A stretch of DNA of 64,000 bases, from the NCBI RefSeq assembly GCF_012863495.1, contig NZ_JAAVJL010000001.1:2476001-2540000 (forward strand), read 5' to 3'. The notes under the pieces are model-generated. The model ran no database searches and was not told the DNA's origin. It saw only the letters and a program-made list of their open reading frames with translations. This DNA comes from Pseudanabaena yagii GIHE-NHR1. GTDB lineage: Bacteria > Cyanobacteriota > Cyanobacteriia > Pseudanabaenales > Pseudanabaenaceae. Both the position numbers and the translations under genes were made by a program. Below are positions 17,394 to 26,322 of the stretch, one piece after another. The stretch's first letter is position 1. Every line of letters begins with the position of its first letter.

Positions 17394-17993
17394 ATATTAG
17401 CTACCTTACAAGATTGATTTTATTGATTTCTGTGATTATTTTATCTCTATAGCCTTTTCCAGTCTATTTTAAAGTACAGGTTTGGCTTCTCGCCGTTGCC
17501 CGTTTGAAAAGCGCTATATCTATGTAGTTTATGATTATGCACCTAGCGCCGTAAGAATGTACAACAGGATGCATATCGCTATATTTTGCTTATCTAAAGT
17601 CATTCTTTAGGTATTGCTAAAGATGACAGGATTTTAGAGCTTAGGATAATAGCGCCAAAGTATTTCCCATCCTAGCGGTTTGATTAATTTACGGGCTGAT
17701 CTGAAGTTTCTGATTGCCATGCATATTTGCGGGTTGCTCAATTCCGCACAATTGCTACGTCCTAAATTATTGGGGCTTTTAAGTTAGCAAGGCTTAATTA
17801 AATGTGAGATGCCTTAAGTACAACGTAGCGCATTAATTTTAGGAGTCAATTATGGGTTCTGCGATCGCTATCCTGTCCTAAGTTTAATTCCAACAACTGA
17901 CTTAAAAATTGGTATGAGCGTAAGCAAGGCTCACGCTCATACCAATTGAAATTAAGGGTTTAAATAGGCGATAGATTGTCACTATCTAGTTTT
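17394..17993. other. 600-base intergenic region
   Basis: No convincing gene in six frames. It holds the gltA upstream region and, at 17907-17947, an imperfect palindrome AATTGGTATGAGCGT...ACGCTCATACCAATT that probably terminates the psbY-like transcript. No tRNA or riboswitch was recognised. Confidence 0.6.
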
Positions 17994-18128
17994 TTATTGA
18001 AATGGGTTGTTGCCATATTTGCCGAATAGAGAAGCTTCACCCTTAATGACGGCTTTACCGAGGTTAAAAGCTGCCCAGAAAACTACCAAGACAATAGGTC
18101 CTAATACGACTAATATTCTCCAATCCAT
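17994..18128 (-). CDS. psbY: small single-span membrane protein, probably photosystem II PsbY
   Basis: A 44-residue frame that begins MDWRILVVLGPIVLVVFWAA, then FNLGKA. The MDWR start, one hydrophobic helix (residues 5-20) and a W-A-x-F/x-N-I/L-G pattern after it match cyanobacterial PsbY (MDWRVLVVL...GWA). PsbY is a peripheral photosystem II subunit near cytochrome b559. The C-terminus (GEASLFGKYGNNPFQ) is less typical, so the identification is not certain. A palindrome follows its stop. The gene is divergent from uppP. Confidence 0.65.
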   Translation of the reverse strand: MDWRILVVLGPIVLVVFWAAFNLGKAVIKGEASLFGKYGNNPFQ

Positions 18129-18397
18129 GTGCTTACACCTAAAAATTAAATAGAATTAAATAGAAATTGCTTTTAGCCCCTATTATGACAGTAAAACTGT
18201 CCAAAAAGGTAGAGGTCTAGGGGCTTACCCAGCTACTTTGTCAGCTTTGTTTGACTAAGTAGCTGACCATAATTAAAAATCAAATTTAAGTCCTATAGCG
18301 CAGTTACAGATTGTGCTACAGGGCTTTTGGCTTTGTATTTAATTGCGCCTAGCTACTTAGTTCGTGATATATGTCATCTGTCTAGTTTTAAATTTTT

Positions 18398-19240
18398 ATG
18401 GAATACTGGCAGGCTTTTGTTTTGGGGATTGTGCAAGGACTAACTGAGTTCTTGCCGATTAGTAGCTCAGCACATCTCAAGGTTGTCCCCGCACTTTTTC
18501 ACTGGAATGATGCTGGTGTGTCCTTTGATGCTGTCATTCAACTGGGAAGTATTGTGGCGGTAGTTAGCTATTTTTGGAAAGATCTCAGTAATATTACGCT
18601 GGGTAGTATTGAGGCTATTCGCAAGAAGCAATACAAATCACAGGAATTTAAGCTAGCTATAGCGATCGCCTTAGGTACAATTCCCATTTTGTTTGGCGGC
18701 TTGCTGATTAAAGTTTTTATCAAAGACTATGACAACTCACCTTTACGGAGTTTGACCGCGATCGCGATCGCCTCAATTGTGATGTCTAGCCTACTCGCAC
18801 TAGCCGAAGTGTTTGGTCAAAGAGGCGATCAACAAGAAAAGCGCCATTTTCATAGAGTCCGCGTCATTGATGGCATCTTAATGGGATTAGCTCAGGCGAT
18901 GGCACTTGTTCCCGGTGTATCACGCTCTGGTTCTACGTTGACAGCAGGTTTGTTTTTGGGATTAGATCGGGTTGCTGCGACCAGATTTTCATTTTTGTTA
19001 GGAATTCCTGCAATTACGATCGCAGGTTTAGTGGAGTTACTGAGCATTGTCAAAAAAGGTTTTGATGTTGGTGCTGGACAATTAGCGGTTGGACTCATCT
19101 CTTCGGTAATTTTCTCGTACCTCGCGATCGCATGGCTTTTGAAATTTTTTCAAACCCATACTACATGGGTATTTGTCGGCTATCGATTAGTCTTTGGGGC
19201 GTTATTACTCACAGGTGTAGGCTTAGGCTGGTTTAAATAA
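18398..19240 (+). CDS. uppP: undecaprenyl-diphosphatase
   Basis: UppP (BacA) removes a phosphate from undecaprenyl diphosphate to recycle the lipid carrier for peptidoglycan and surface glycans; overexpression gives bacitracin resistance in E. coli. The 280-residue integral membrane protein has both active-site segments: the N-terminal GLTEFLPISSSAHL (Glu, Ser and His) and PGVSRSGSTLTAGLFLGL (Arg and Ser). About eight hydrophobic helices are visible. A strong terminator palindrome starts one base after its stop. Confidence 0.95.
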   Translation: MEYWQAFVLGIVQGLTEFLPISSSAHLKVVPALFHWNDAGVSFDAVIQLGSIVAVVSYFWKDLSNITLGSIEAIRKKQYKSQEFKLAIAIALGTIPILFGGLLIKVFIKDYDNSPLRSLTAIAIASIVMSSLLALAEVFGQRGDQQEKRHFHRVRVIDGILMGLAQAMALVPGVSRSGSTLTAGLFLGLDRVAATRFSFLLGIPAITIAGLVELLSIVKKGFDVGAGQLAVGLISSVIFSYLAIAWLLKFFQTHTTWVFVGYRLVFGALLLTGVGLGWFK

Positions 19241-19281
19241 AAAAAGAGAGTTGCGGCGCGAAGCGCCGCAACTCTCTTTTT
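19241..19281. terminator. terminator palindrome after uppP
   Basis: Perfect 19-bp arms, AAAAAGAGAGTTGCGGCGC and complement, around a GAA loop. It begins directly after the uppP TAA and has T-runs on both strands. Confidence 0.85.
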
Positions 19282-19336
19282 CAGGAAATAAGCAAATAAA
19301 TTTTCACTTCGCGAAAATTTATTTGCTTATTTCCTG
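19282..19336. repeat. second palindrome between uppP and rplU
   Basis: Near-perfect arms CAGGAAATAAGCAAATAAAT (continuing TTTC) around ACTTCGC. It abuts the uppP terminator with no gap. Confidence 0.75.
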
Positions 19337-19443
19337 TATAGTTATAGATCGCACGATCTTTCATGCTCGGATCGGGTTATTTGCAAAATTGATGAAGTCC
19401 TTTTGTCAATACCTGTACGGCATCTACTAAATATTTAAACACC

Positions 19444-19773
19444 ATGAGTTACGCAATCATTGAAACAGGCGGTAAGCAGTATCGCGTCGAAGTCGGCAGA
19501 TTTTATGACGTTGAATTACTAAGCGCCGAACCAGACAGTAAATTGACTATTGATAAGGTTTTACTTGCCAACTTAGATGGCGACATCTCTATCGGTCAGC
19601 CCCTAGTTGATAATGCAACTGTTGAAGTTACTGTGCTGCGCCATTTTAAGGCAAAAAAAGTAATCGTTTATAAAATGCGTCCCAAGAAAAAGACTCGCAG
19701 AAAGAACGGTCACCGCCAGCCCCAAACTCGCATTATGGTTGAAGCGATCAACCTAAGTGGTAAGGCTGCTTAA
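19444..19773 (+). CDS. rplU: 50S ribosomal protein L21
   Basis: L21 binds 23S rRNA and is normally encoded just before L27. The 109-residue protein has the typical start [17 protein letters not shown], the middle [15 protein letters not shown], and the basic C-terminal signature [18 protein letters not shown] perfect 16-bp hairpin with a GAA loop (19775-19809) separates it from rpmA and may lower read-through. Confidence 0.97.
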   Translation: MSYAIIETGGKQYRVEVGRFYDVELLSAEPDSKLTIDKVLLANLDGDISIGQPLVDNATVEVTVLRHFKAKKVIVYKMRPKKKTRRKNGHRQPQTRIMVEAINLSGKAA

Positions 19774-19774
19774 T

Positions 19775-19809
19775 CAAAAAGAAAAGTCACGAAGTGACTT
19801 TTCTTTTTG
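19775..19809. terminator. hairpin between rplU and rpmA
   Basis: Perfect 16-bp arms (CAAAAAGAAAAGTCAC) with GAA loop and T-rich 3' side. A second, 10-bp hairpin (TTGTTTCCCT/AGGGAAACAA, 19836-19864) follows, so the rplU-rpmA interval may attenuate or process the message. Confidence 0.65.
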
Positions 19810-19930
19810 GCGCTTTTTAAGAGAGTTACAAATGTTTGTTTCCCTACCGAAAACAGGGAAACAACCCTGTAATTCACTGGTCTAAGAAACGCTATATTCG
19901 TCTTTTAATCATTAAGAGGATCAAAAACAA

Positions 19931-20197
19931 ATGGCACATAAGAAAGGTACGGGTAGTACAAGAAACGGTCGTGACTCTAATGCTAAGCGCCTTGGTGTAA
20001 AGCGTTATGGTGGTCAAGTAGTTAAGGCTGGTAGCATTCTTGTGCGTCAGCGTGGTACTAAGTTCCATCCTGGTAATAATGTTGGTCGCGGTAGCGATGA
20101 TACTCTATACGCAACCGTTGACGGTGTTGTTACCTTTGAGCGCTTTGGTAAGACCCGCCAAAAGATCAGTGTTTATGCACCTGTAGCAGTTGCATAA
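19931..20197 (+). CDS. rpmA: 50S ribosomal protein L27
   Basis: L27 reaches the peptidyl transferase centre with its N-terminal tail. The 88-residue protein starts [17 protein letters not shown], with the characteristic GRDS, and then has [23 protein letters not shown] and [16 protein letters not shown]. There is no N-terminal prepeptide of the firmicute type. A clear Shine-Dalgarno (AGAGGAT) precedes the ATG. A family A MITE-like element starts 3 bases after its stop. Confidence 0.97.
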   Translation: MAHKKGTGSTRNGRDSNAKRLGVKRYGGQVVKAGSILVRQRGTKFHPGNNVGRGSDDTLYATVDGVVTFERFGKTRQKISVYAPVAVA

Positions 20198-20200
20198 GAC

Positions 20201-20331
20201 ATTTGAAACGGTCTTTGATAGAGGGTTTGCGTAGCAAACCCTCTATCAAAGACCAAAAGTAAAAGCCTTGCTACGCAAGGCTTTTACTTTTGGTCTTTTA
20301 AAATTTGCCAGCTTATCCCGAACTGACGTTA
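20201..20331. mobile_element. MITE-like element, family A, copy 3 (one end truncated)
   Basis: It shares with 6748-6896 both internal hairpins and one terminus, ending TTATCCCGAACTGACGTTA, but in inverted orientation. The left end starts at ATTTGAAACGG and lacks the ~18 terminal bases. It lies 3 bases after the rpmA stop, and its first hairpin (GTCTTTGATAGAGGGTTTGC with a GTA loop) could serve as the rpmA terminator. Confidence 0.8.
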
Positions 20332-20398
20332 AGTAATGAAAGCGGCGCATTGTGTTCGCATTTTTGTTCATAAAAAAGCAGCGCATTGCGCTGATTTT

Positions 20399-20902
20399 TT
20401 ATTGGTTTTGATTATTTTTGAGTGATTCGTATTGCTGCAAAATATTTTTGAGCTTGTCGATCTGGATAGGTTTACTAATATAGTCATTCATCCCTGCTTG
20501 CCGACAGATATCTTGATCGTCATGGGTAGCATTGGCAGTTACGGCAATTATCGCTATGGGAGGAAGTTGGGATTCGAGTTCTTGATTACGAATATATTGT
20601 GTTGCTTCTAAACCGTCCATTTCGGGCATTTGAATATCCATCAGGATCAGATCGTAGGACTTATTAGCGATCGCCTCGATTACTGCTTGTCCATTTTCGA
20701 CAACATCAGCTTGATATCCCAAATGCTTGAGTACGCGCAAAGCCACCTTTTGATTGACAAGGTTATCTTCAGCTAACAGGATGCTCAAGGGAGTCGCTAC
20801 TGATGATGGCGGAGACGGATTGCTAAGATTGGCGTTATGAGGATTGTAATTTGGAGCTTCGTTGCTAGATACAGATTGATCGAGATTCCCTAAAGTATCC
20901 AT
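20399..20902 (-). CDS. single-domain response regulator (CheY-like)
   Basis: Residues 1-38 are Ser/Asn/Pro-rich and probably disordered. Residues ~40-160 form one receiver domain with the acidic pair AEDN, phospho-accepting Asp in LILMDIQMPEMDG, Thr/Ala in IIAVTANAT and the conserved Lys in YISKPIQ. There is no output domain, so it should act by protein contacts, like the receiver modules found in or beside hybrid histidine kinases (the NQKVALRVLKHLGY segment is typical of these). No kinase is nearby. Its direction and 64-base spacing from gatC allow co-transcription. Confidence 0.9.
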   Translation of the reverse strand: MDTLGNLDQSVSSNEAPNYNPHNANLSNPSPPSSVATPLSILLAEDNLVNQKVALRVLKHLGYQADVVENGQAVIEAIANKSYDLILMDIQMPEMDGLEATQYIRNQELESQLPPIAIIAVTANATHDDQDICRQAGMNDYISKPIQIDKLKNILQQYESLKNNQNQ

Positions 20903-20966
20903 AACTTATGGTGGGTGTTATTTAGTTGCCATATGCTCTTAGCCATGAGATGCGATCGCCTATCAG

Positions 20967-21257
20967 TTAACCCATGATTTGTGGTACGCGGAAAAAGTCT
21001 TCATCGCGATCAGGGGCACAATCTAGTAAGATTTCGCGCTCGGTAAATGGTTGCAATATATCAGGACGAGTCACATTAACCGTATTCACTGCTCTGGTGG
21101 TTGGCTCAACCCCTTCAAGTAAGGGATCAAGTTCATTAAGCTGTTGGAAATAGTCCAAAATGCTATCTAGTTGCTTTGTGAAGGAAATTTCTTCAGCTTC
21201 AGTTAGCTGTAAACGTCCCAAATGGGCAACGTGACGCACTTGTTCTCTATCAATCAT
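20967..21257 (-). CDS. gatC: aspartyl/glutamyl-tRNA amidotransferase subunit C
   Basis: GatC stabilises GatA in the GatCAB complex that converts Glu-tRNA(Gln), and in some species Asp-tRNA(Asn), to the amidated form. Cyanobacteria need it for Gln-tRNA. The 96-residue protein has the family pattern: the start IDREQVRHVAHLGRLQLTEAE, FTKQLDSILDYFQQLNELD, then PTTRAVN and the C-terminal DFFRVPQIM. gatA and gatB are not in this window. It lies between ycf3 and a response regulator. Confidence 0.93.
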   Translation of the reverse strand: MIDREQVRHVAHLGRLQLTEAEEISFTKQLDSILDYFQQLNELDPLLEGVEPTTRAVNTVNVTRPDILQPFTEREILLDCAPDRDEDFFRVPQIMG

Positions 21258-21321
21258 AATTACTATCTAAATTTGGACAAATTTTATTTACTTAATATTT
21301 ATCAGTCTGAAATCGCGCATT

Positions 21322-21834
21322 CTAGAAGAAAAGATTTATATCTGCTCGACCAGTAGTTTTGAGCCAGTTTTGAGCTTCGATGTAGTTATTGGGGGCAAGA
21401 CGGATTGCTCTTACCCAATGCTCGGCAGCTATATTGAAATATTCTTCCGCCTGTTCTTCATCTTGAGCATTTTCCCCTTTGTGGTGATAAATCACGGCGA
21501 CATTATTTAGAGCTTGGGGCATCCGAGGATTAAGATCGATCGCCTCTGCATAGTATTCAAGAGCTTTGTCATGTTCACCATTACTGGCATGAATTAAGCC
21601 CATGTTGTAGTAGATATAGCTGCGATCGTAGGCATTCTCTTCAAGTTTCAGGGCTTCTTCATAGTTGCTTAAAGCTTCGGCATATTCACCATCACCCTGA
21701 GCCGACATACCATCACGGTAATAGGCAAATGCTTCTTTTTCTTTCTGACTGGCAGGAAAGAGTTTTAAAATCGTGTCGGCAATAACGGTAAAGGTTTGAT
21801 CGACGAAGTTGTCATTACGTTGCGATCTAGGCAT
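21322..21834 (-). CDS. ycf3: photosystem I assembly protein Ycf3
   Basis: Ycf3 is a TPR chaperone for photosystem I assembly on the thylakoid. The 170-residue protein begins [20 protein letters not shown], the conserved N-terminus in plants and cyanobacteria. Three TPRs then follow from ~residue 35: [12 protein letters not shown]..., [20 protein letters not shown], and the third around [16 protein letters not shown]. The C-terminal [15 protein letters not shown] also fits. It is the first of three co-directional genes (ycf3, gatC, response regulator). Confidence 0.95.
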   Translation of the reverse strand: MPRSQRNDNFVDQTFTVIADTILKLFPASQKEKEAFAYYRDGMSAQGDGEYAEALSNYEEALKLEENAYDRSYIYYNMGLIHASNGEHDKALEYYAEAIDLNPRMPQALNNVAVIYHHKGENAQDEEQAEEYFNIAAEHWVRAIRLAPNNYIEAQNWLKTTGRADINLFF

Positions 21835-21945
21835 AGTTCTTTATATATTTGCAATTCTATTTGCAGTCAGTTATTAATCAGCATATCAAATAAAGCCATA
21901 GGGGCAATTTACGAATTGTCTCTATGGCTGTTAGTTTATAGCAAT

Positions 21946-22130
21946 TTCCAAAATATGAGTTGCGGTGCTTTGTACCGCAACTCATATTTTGGAATTAAGC
22001 AAAATTTGGAATTATAGCTGTCGCCATTCAAAAAACAACTAGTGTAAGGCGGCGCGAAGCGCCGCCTTACACTAGTGACTATAGCTATAACAAACCTGCG
22101 GTGCACGCTGCACGTGTGCCGCAGGTTTTG
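21946..22130. repeat. cluster of three palindromes upstream of ycf3
   Basis: First, 21946-21994 with 21-bp arms TTCCAAAATATGAGTTGCGGT. Second, 22038-22076 with perfect 18-bp arms ACTAGTGTAAGGCGGCGC and a GAA loop. Third, about 22090-22132, an imperfect AACAAACCTGCGG...CCGCAGGTTTTGTT. All three lie between ycf3 and the ABC permease gene; the third is a likely terminator of the permease gene. Confidence 0.75.
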
Positions 22131-22145
22131 TTAGCAACCAGTTAC

Positions 22146-22928
22146 TTAGCTAGAGGCGCTTGTATAAAATCTCAAAGCAAATTGCCAAAATTTATTAGAA
22201 GCATAGAGCAAGGCGATCGCTAAAAACATCGAGCCAAACGTCCATATAGCTTCGCCTCGACCTAACAGAGCTTCCGCAGGGACTGTAGTCAAAAAGGCGA
22301 TCGGCACAACAAAAGTAAAAAAGAAACGGTAAGAGGCAGGGTAGGCAGCCATCGGATATCTACCTGATTCCATTAAGCCCCGTAACACTTCCGTAACGTT
22401 ATAAATTTTTACAAACCAAATGCTCGTTGCTCCTAGCATAAACCAGATGCTGTAGAGACTAATAAACCCAAAGGTTAGGGGAATTAGGCTGAAAAGATAA
22501 TTGCTTAAACCTAGACCGAGCTTGTTACCTGCATATAGCAAAATACAAAAGCCGAAAATTAGATTTGGAAATCCCCAAGGTGAGATCACTCTTGCTGAAA
22601 GCCAAAATTGGCTACTGATTGGTTTTAGCAGGACAAAATCTAGCGTACCATTTTGGACATGCTGGACGATTTTGCTCAAGTTAGGCGCGAGAAATGTGGT
22701 CGAAAATCCTTCGAGGATTGTAAAGATGCCAAGGACAACGATCGCTTCTTCCCAGCGCCATCCCGCAAAGGTATAACCAGTGCGGTAAAACAAAAACAAG
22801 CCAAATAAGCTGCCTGCTAAGTTACCAATACTGCTCAATGCAGCGATCGCAAAATTAATTCGATATTCCAGTTCCGCAGCGATCGCCGTTGACCAGAACA
22901 GCTTAAGGGTATGTAGATATCTACTCAT
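22146..22928 (-). CDS. ABC-2 type transporter permease (PF06182-like)
   Basis: A 260-residue membrane protein with six hydrophobic segments. It fits the permease family PF06182: the short cytoplasmic start YLHTLKLFWSTAIAAELEYR, then IVVLGIFTILEGFSTTFLAPNL, the motif VQNGTLDFVLLKPI-SSQFWLSAR, and the C-terminal RFFFTFVVPIAFLTTVPAEALLG. Such permeases pair with an ATPase and a second permease for export of an unknown substrate. Neither partner lies next to this gene, so they must be encoded elsewhere. Confidence 0.85.
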   Translation of the reverse strand: MSRYLHTLKLFWSTAIAAELEYRINFAIAALSSIGNLAGSLFGLFLFYRTGYTFAGWRWEEAIVVLGIFTILEGFSTTFLAPNLSKIVQHVQNGTLDFVLLKPISSQFWLSARVISPWGFPNLIFGFCILLYAGNKLGLGLSNYLFSLIPLTFGFISLYSIWFMLGATSIWFVKIYNVTEVLRGLMESGRYPMAAYPASYRFFFTFVVPIAFLTTVPAEALLGRGEAIWTFGSMFLAIALLYASNKFWQFALRFYTSASS

Positions 22929-23007
22929 AATTCAATTTTGCATCAGAAACAGCCAAGAATGAAGACAGCACCCTTGGCTATTTCTAATGTGAGCAATTAA
23001 TTAGGCT

Positions 23008-23292
23008 CTAGGCGTAGCCACGACCTCTAGGGCGATCGTTAGTACGCTCACCACGAGGTTTAGCCTTATTAACGCGCAGGGTACGTCCCAACCATTCAGC
23101 TTCATTAAGTGCGGCGATCGCAGCTTCTTCCTGAGCATCATCCTCCATATCCACAAAGGCGAAGCCCCGAACCCGACCTGTTTCTTGGTCGGTAGGCAAT
23201 TGCACACGCTTTACAGTGCCGTAATCAGAAAAGACGCTTGTCAAATCTTCTTTAGCAGCTTGATAAGACAAATTTCCAACGTAAATAGTCAC
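23008..23292 (-). CDS. RRM-type RNA-binding protein (Rbp)
   Basis: A single RRM of 94 residues. RNP2 is IYVGNL (residues 3-8) and RNP1 is RGFAFVDM (about 42-49), with the aromatic residues used for RNA stacking. A short Arg/Gly tail (PRGERTNDRPRGRGYA) follows, as in cyanobacterial Rbp proteins, several of which are cold-induced or help place photosystem mRNAs at thylakoids. The gene has a long upstream AT-rich interval (23293-23740). That would suit a cold-responsive 5' UTR, but no specific motif was identified. Confidence 0.92.
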   Translation of the reverse strand: MTIYVGNLSYQAAKEDLTSVFSDYGTVKRVQLPTDQETGRVRGFAFVDMEDDAQEEAAIAALNEAEWLGRTLRVNKAKPRGERTNDRPRGRGYA

Positions 23293-23752
23293 AGTCAGTT
23301 CGCTCCAGAAAAGAGATCGATATAATAATTTAGCCAGTCTTCGGAAAAGACTCGCTCGATACGAGATCTCACAAATCCAACCTAAATTTCAGCTTTGATA
23401 TAAGTTTACCGTTTACCCGCAACAATTTGCGTAGGCTGTATTACAAAGCTTTGTATAAGTGATGATATACAGATATCAAAGTGGACAAAAAAATAAATTC
23501 CTTACTAGAAGCGGTATTTATGGCAATTTGCGATCGCCTATAAACCTGTTTTTCTGAGCTTAAATTCAAATTTCTTTCCAAAGGTATAGGTTAAATTAAC
23601 TAGGCAATTTGAGATCTTTCACTAAATTTCAGATTATTTGGCAGAATATGAAAATAATTTGAAAAATAGTTTTAAGAATTCTCTGCCAAAACCATCAAAA
23701 CAATATTGATAATTATGGATATCACGAACTATATAAAAATTTGCAGAAAATC
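23293..23752. other. 460-base divergent intergenic region
   Basis: AT-rich interval between the divergent rbp gene and the SecD-like gene. A small hairpin is present near 23336-23352 (AGTCTT...AAGACT). No other gene, tRNA or recognised regulatory motif was seen. Confidence 0.5.
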
Positions 23753-24619
23753 ATGAATGGACGTAATCAGTTATTGTCTCTTGCCTTGATCGCCTTAACC
23801 TCTAGCTTAGGTGCTTGGATTTCGCCATTAGCCAGTCAAACACCAACGCCAAATGTAAAGGCACAAAATGGTATCCAACTTACATTGCAGGCAAAAATTA
23901 ATCCCACACTAGGGATTAACAAAATTACGCCACAAGCTATGGAGCAAGCTAAGCTTGTGCTAGAGAAGCGCATTAGGGGTTTAGGTATTTCTGAAGCAGT
24001 AGTTACGATTGGTGATCACAACCAGTTGCTTGTGAAGTTACCAAGGGTTAATGATCCTAATCTAGCTAAGAGAGTAATTGCTACAACTGGTCAGCTTGAT
24101 TTTCGTAAGCAAAAGAAAGGTACGGAAAGTGAACTGAGAGCAAAACTACAGATTTTACAGACGGCGAAGTTGCAGCGCGAAGCTCTTAAAAATTCTGGCG
24201 ATCAAAAGGCGATCTCTGAAAATGAAACTACATATAAAAAGAGCATTGAAGATCTCAAGAGTATCTTTGAAAGTACAGGCTTAACGGGCAATATGCTCAA
24301 AGATGCCGTTGCATCACCATTTGATGGTAGTTCTGAGATTTTGCAAATTGTCCTAACTTTTGATATTCAAGGCGGTGATTTATTTGCCAAAGTCACTGGC
24401 GAAATTGCTGGTACTGGTCGAGCCTTAGGCATTTTCTTAGATGATCAATTAATTAGTTTTCCATCCGTTGGTTCTGAGTTTCAAGGAAAGGGCATTACAG
24501 GTGGACGAGCCGTAATTACTGGCAACTTTACTTCAGATGCAGCCAATGAACTAGCTTTACAGATGCGCTCAGGTGCATTGCCTTTTCCTCTTGAAATTAT
24601 TGATTCCCGAGATTTTTAA
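23753..24619 (+). CDS. SecD paralogue reduced to the periplasmic region
   Basis: The 288-residue product is a close copy of the first ~280 residues of the SecD encoded next door. Shared blocks include DFRKQKKGTESELRA, KKSIEDLKSIFE and GTGRALGIFLDD. It stops (FPLEIIDSRDF) just where SecD enters its five C-terminal membrane helices. The N-terminus is one hydrophobic segment resembling a signal peptide (LLSLALIALTSSLGAW), and the GLDLRGG motif of SecD is replaced by unrelated residues. It is therefore probably a soluble or once-anchored periplasmic protein. ATG 23753 is preferred over an in-frame TTG at 23741. A 27-bp palindrome separates it from secD. Confidence 0.82.
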   Translation: MNGRNQLLSLALIALTSSLGAWISPLASQTPTPNVKAQNGIQLTLQAKINPTLGINKITPQAMEQAKLVLEKRIRGLGISEAVVTIGDHNQLLVKLPRVNDPNLAKRVIATTGQLDFRKQKKGTESELRAKLQILQTAKLQREALKNSGDQKAISENETTYKKSIEDLKSIFESTGLTGNMLKDAVASPFDGSSEILQIVLTFDIQGGDLFAKVTGEIAGTGRALGIFLDDQLISFPSVGSEFQGKGITGGRAVITGNFTSDAANELALQMRSGALPFPLEIIDSRDF

Positions 24620-24630
24620 AGTTTTGCTAA

Positions 24631-24687
24631 GACCAGAGAAATTTTTGAAAGTGTGGCGAAGCCACACTTTCAAAAATTTCTCTGGTC
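24631..24687. terminator. 27-bp perfect palindrome between SecD-like gene and secD
   Basis: Arms GACCAGAGAAATTTTTGAAA-GTGTGGC pair perfectly around a GAA loop. A closely related palindrome lies at 39468-39518. Its position suggests the SecD-like gene and secD are separate transcripts. Confidence 0.8.
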
Positions 24688-24819
24688 TTTAATTCAGCGC
24701 AACGCGCTGTATCTGTGGGGTATGATGACAGATGTCTCAAAATATTCCTCTGTTTAATCTAGCTTGAAGTAAAGCTACAAAAGCGATACAAAAGCTATAC
24801 CAAAAAGCTATACAAAAAT

Positions 24820-26322
24820 ATGGGTAAACAAAGCCGCCTGCTTGCCTTCGTATTGGCAATCTTATTAGGGGCTGTGTATCTAATCGTCATTCATCCACCT
24901 AAATTAGGTTTGGATCTACGAGGTGGCGCACAGCTTACACTCCAAGCAAAAACTAATCCTGAACAAGGTATTAATGAAATTACGCCGCGCATTATGGAAA
25001 CCGCCAAGTTTGTGGTGGAGCAGCGTATTAACGGTTTAGGAGTTTCCGAGGCCACAATTTTGCTATCGGGTAATAATCAACTGATCGTGCAGTTACCGGG
25101 GGTCAATGATCCTGCTCAAGCTGAGCGTGTACTTGGCACAACTGCTCAACTTGATTTTCGCAAGCAAAAGAAAGGTACGGAAAGTGAGCTAAGAGCAAGA
25201 TTGCAAATTCTACAGGCAGCAACGGTTCAGCGTGAACTCCTGAAAAACTCTGGCGATCAAAAGGCGATCGCGGAAAATGAAGCCACATATAAAAAGAGCA
25301 TTGAAGATCTCAAGAGTATTTTTGAGCGCACAGGCTTAACAGGCAATATGCTCAAAGATGCCGTTGCCTCACCCAGTGGCAATGGTCCCGACTCTTGGCA
25401 AGTTGCTCTGACCTTTGACGATAAAGGCGGCGATCTGTTTGCTAAAACTACTGGCGAAATCGGAGGTACTGGTCGTGCTTTAGGTATTTTCTTAGATGAC
25501 AAACTAATTAGCTCTCCATCGGTTGGTCCCGAATTTCAAGGTAAAGGCATTACAGGTGGACGAGCAGTCATTACAGGCAACTTTACCCTAGATTCTGCGA
25601 CTGAATTAGCTTTGCAATTACGCGCAGGGGCTTTACCTGTACCCGTCGAAATTGTCGAAAATCGCACCGTTGGTGCAACCCTTGGTGCAGATAGCATTCT
25701 CAGCAGTATCTATGCTGGTGTGTCAGGCTTAGCACTAGTCCTGATTTTTATGGTGCTTTACTACCGTATTTTGGGCGGGGTTGCCGATATTGCGCTAATT
25801 ACCTATGCAGTGATTACCTATGCCTTGTTTAGCTTGCTTGGAGTAGTCCTGACCTTACCGGGTATTGCAGGCTTTATCCTCAGCATTGGTATGGCGGTGG
25901 ATGCCAACGTCTTAATTTTTGAACGTACTAAAGAAGAATTAAAAGCAGGCCGCACACTTTATAAATCCGTTGAGGCAGGTTTCTATCGGGCATGGTCAAG
26001 TATCCTCGATAGTAACGTGACCACATTAATTGCTTGTGTGACTTTATTCTGGCTAGGTTCAGGATTTGTCAAAGGTTTTGCCGTCACCCTTGGTGTCGGG
26101 GTAATCGTCAGTATGTTTACGGCAATTACCTTGAGCCGATCGCTAATGTTGGCGATGATTAGCAACCCTAGTTTCCGTAAGCCTGAATACTACGGCATGA
26201 AAGCTTTCGGCAAAATCTCAACATCAACGATTGATGTTGCAACTGAGGTTGAAGAAATAACAGAAGAGCAAAACGACAAGACAGACAATACAAAAGACAA
26301 TACAAGCGGTGCGGTTCTATGA
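24820..26322 (+). CDS. secD: protein translocase subunit SecD
   Basis: SecD with SecF uses the proton gradient to help protein export through SecYEG. The 500-residue protein has the first membrane helix (LAFVLAILLGAVYLIVI), then the conserved LGLDLRGGAQLTLQA. A long periplasmic domain contains a cyanobacteria-type insert (~110-190). Five C-terminal helices carry GATLGADSI, ILSIGMAVDANVLIFERTKEE and the final GVGVIVSMFTAITLSRSL. An acidic tail ends it. The stop overlaps the secF start (ATGA), so the two are translationally coupled. Confidence 0.97.
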   Translation: MGKQSRLLAFVLAILLGAVYLIVIHPPKLGLDLRGGAQLTLQAKTNPEQGINEITPRIMETAKFVVEQRINGLGVSEATILLSGNNQLIVQLPGVNDPAQAERVLGTTAQLDFRKQKKGTESELRARLQILQAATVQRELLKNSGDQKAIAENEATYKKSIEDLKSIFERTGLTGNMLKDAVASPSGNGPDSWQVALTFDDKGGDLFAKTTGEIGGTGRALGIFLDDKLISSPSVGPEFQGKGITGGRAVITGNFTLDSATELALQLRAGALPVPVEIVENRTVGATLGADSILSSIYAGVSGLALVLIFMVLYYRILGGVADIALITYAVITYALFSLLGVVLTLPGIAGFILSIGMAVDANVLIFERTKEELKAGRTLYKSVEAGFYRAWSSILDSNVTTLIACVTLFWLGSGFVKGFAVTLGVGVIVSMFTAITLSRSLMLAMISNPSFRKPEYYGMKAFGKISTSTIDVATEVEEITEEQNDKTDNTKDNTSGAVL

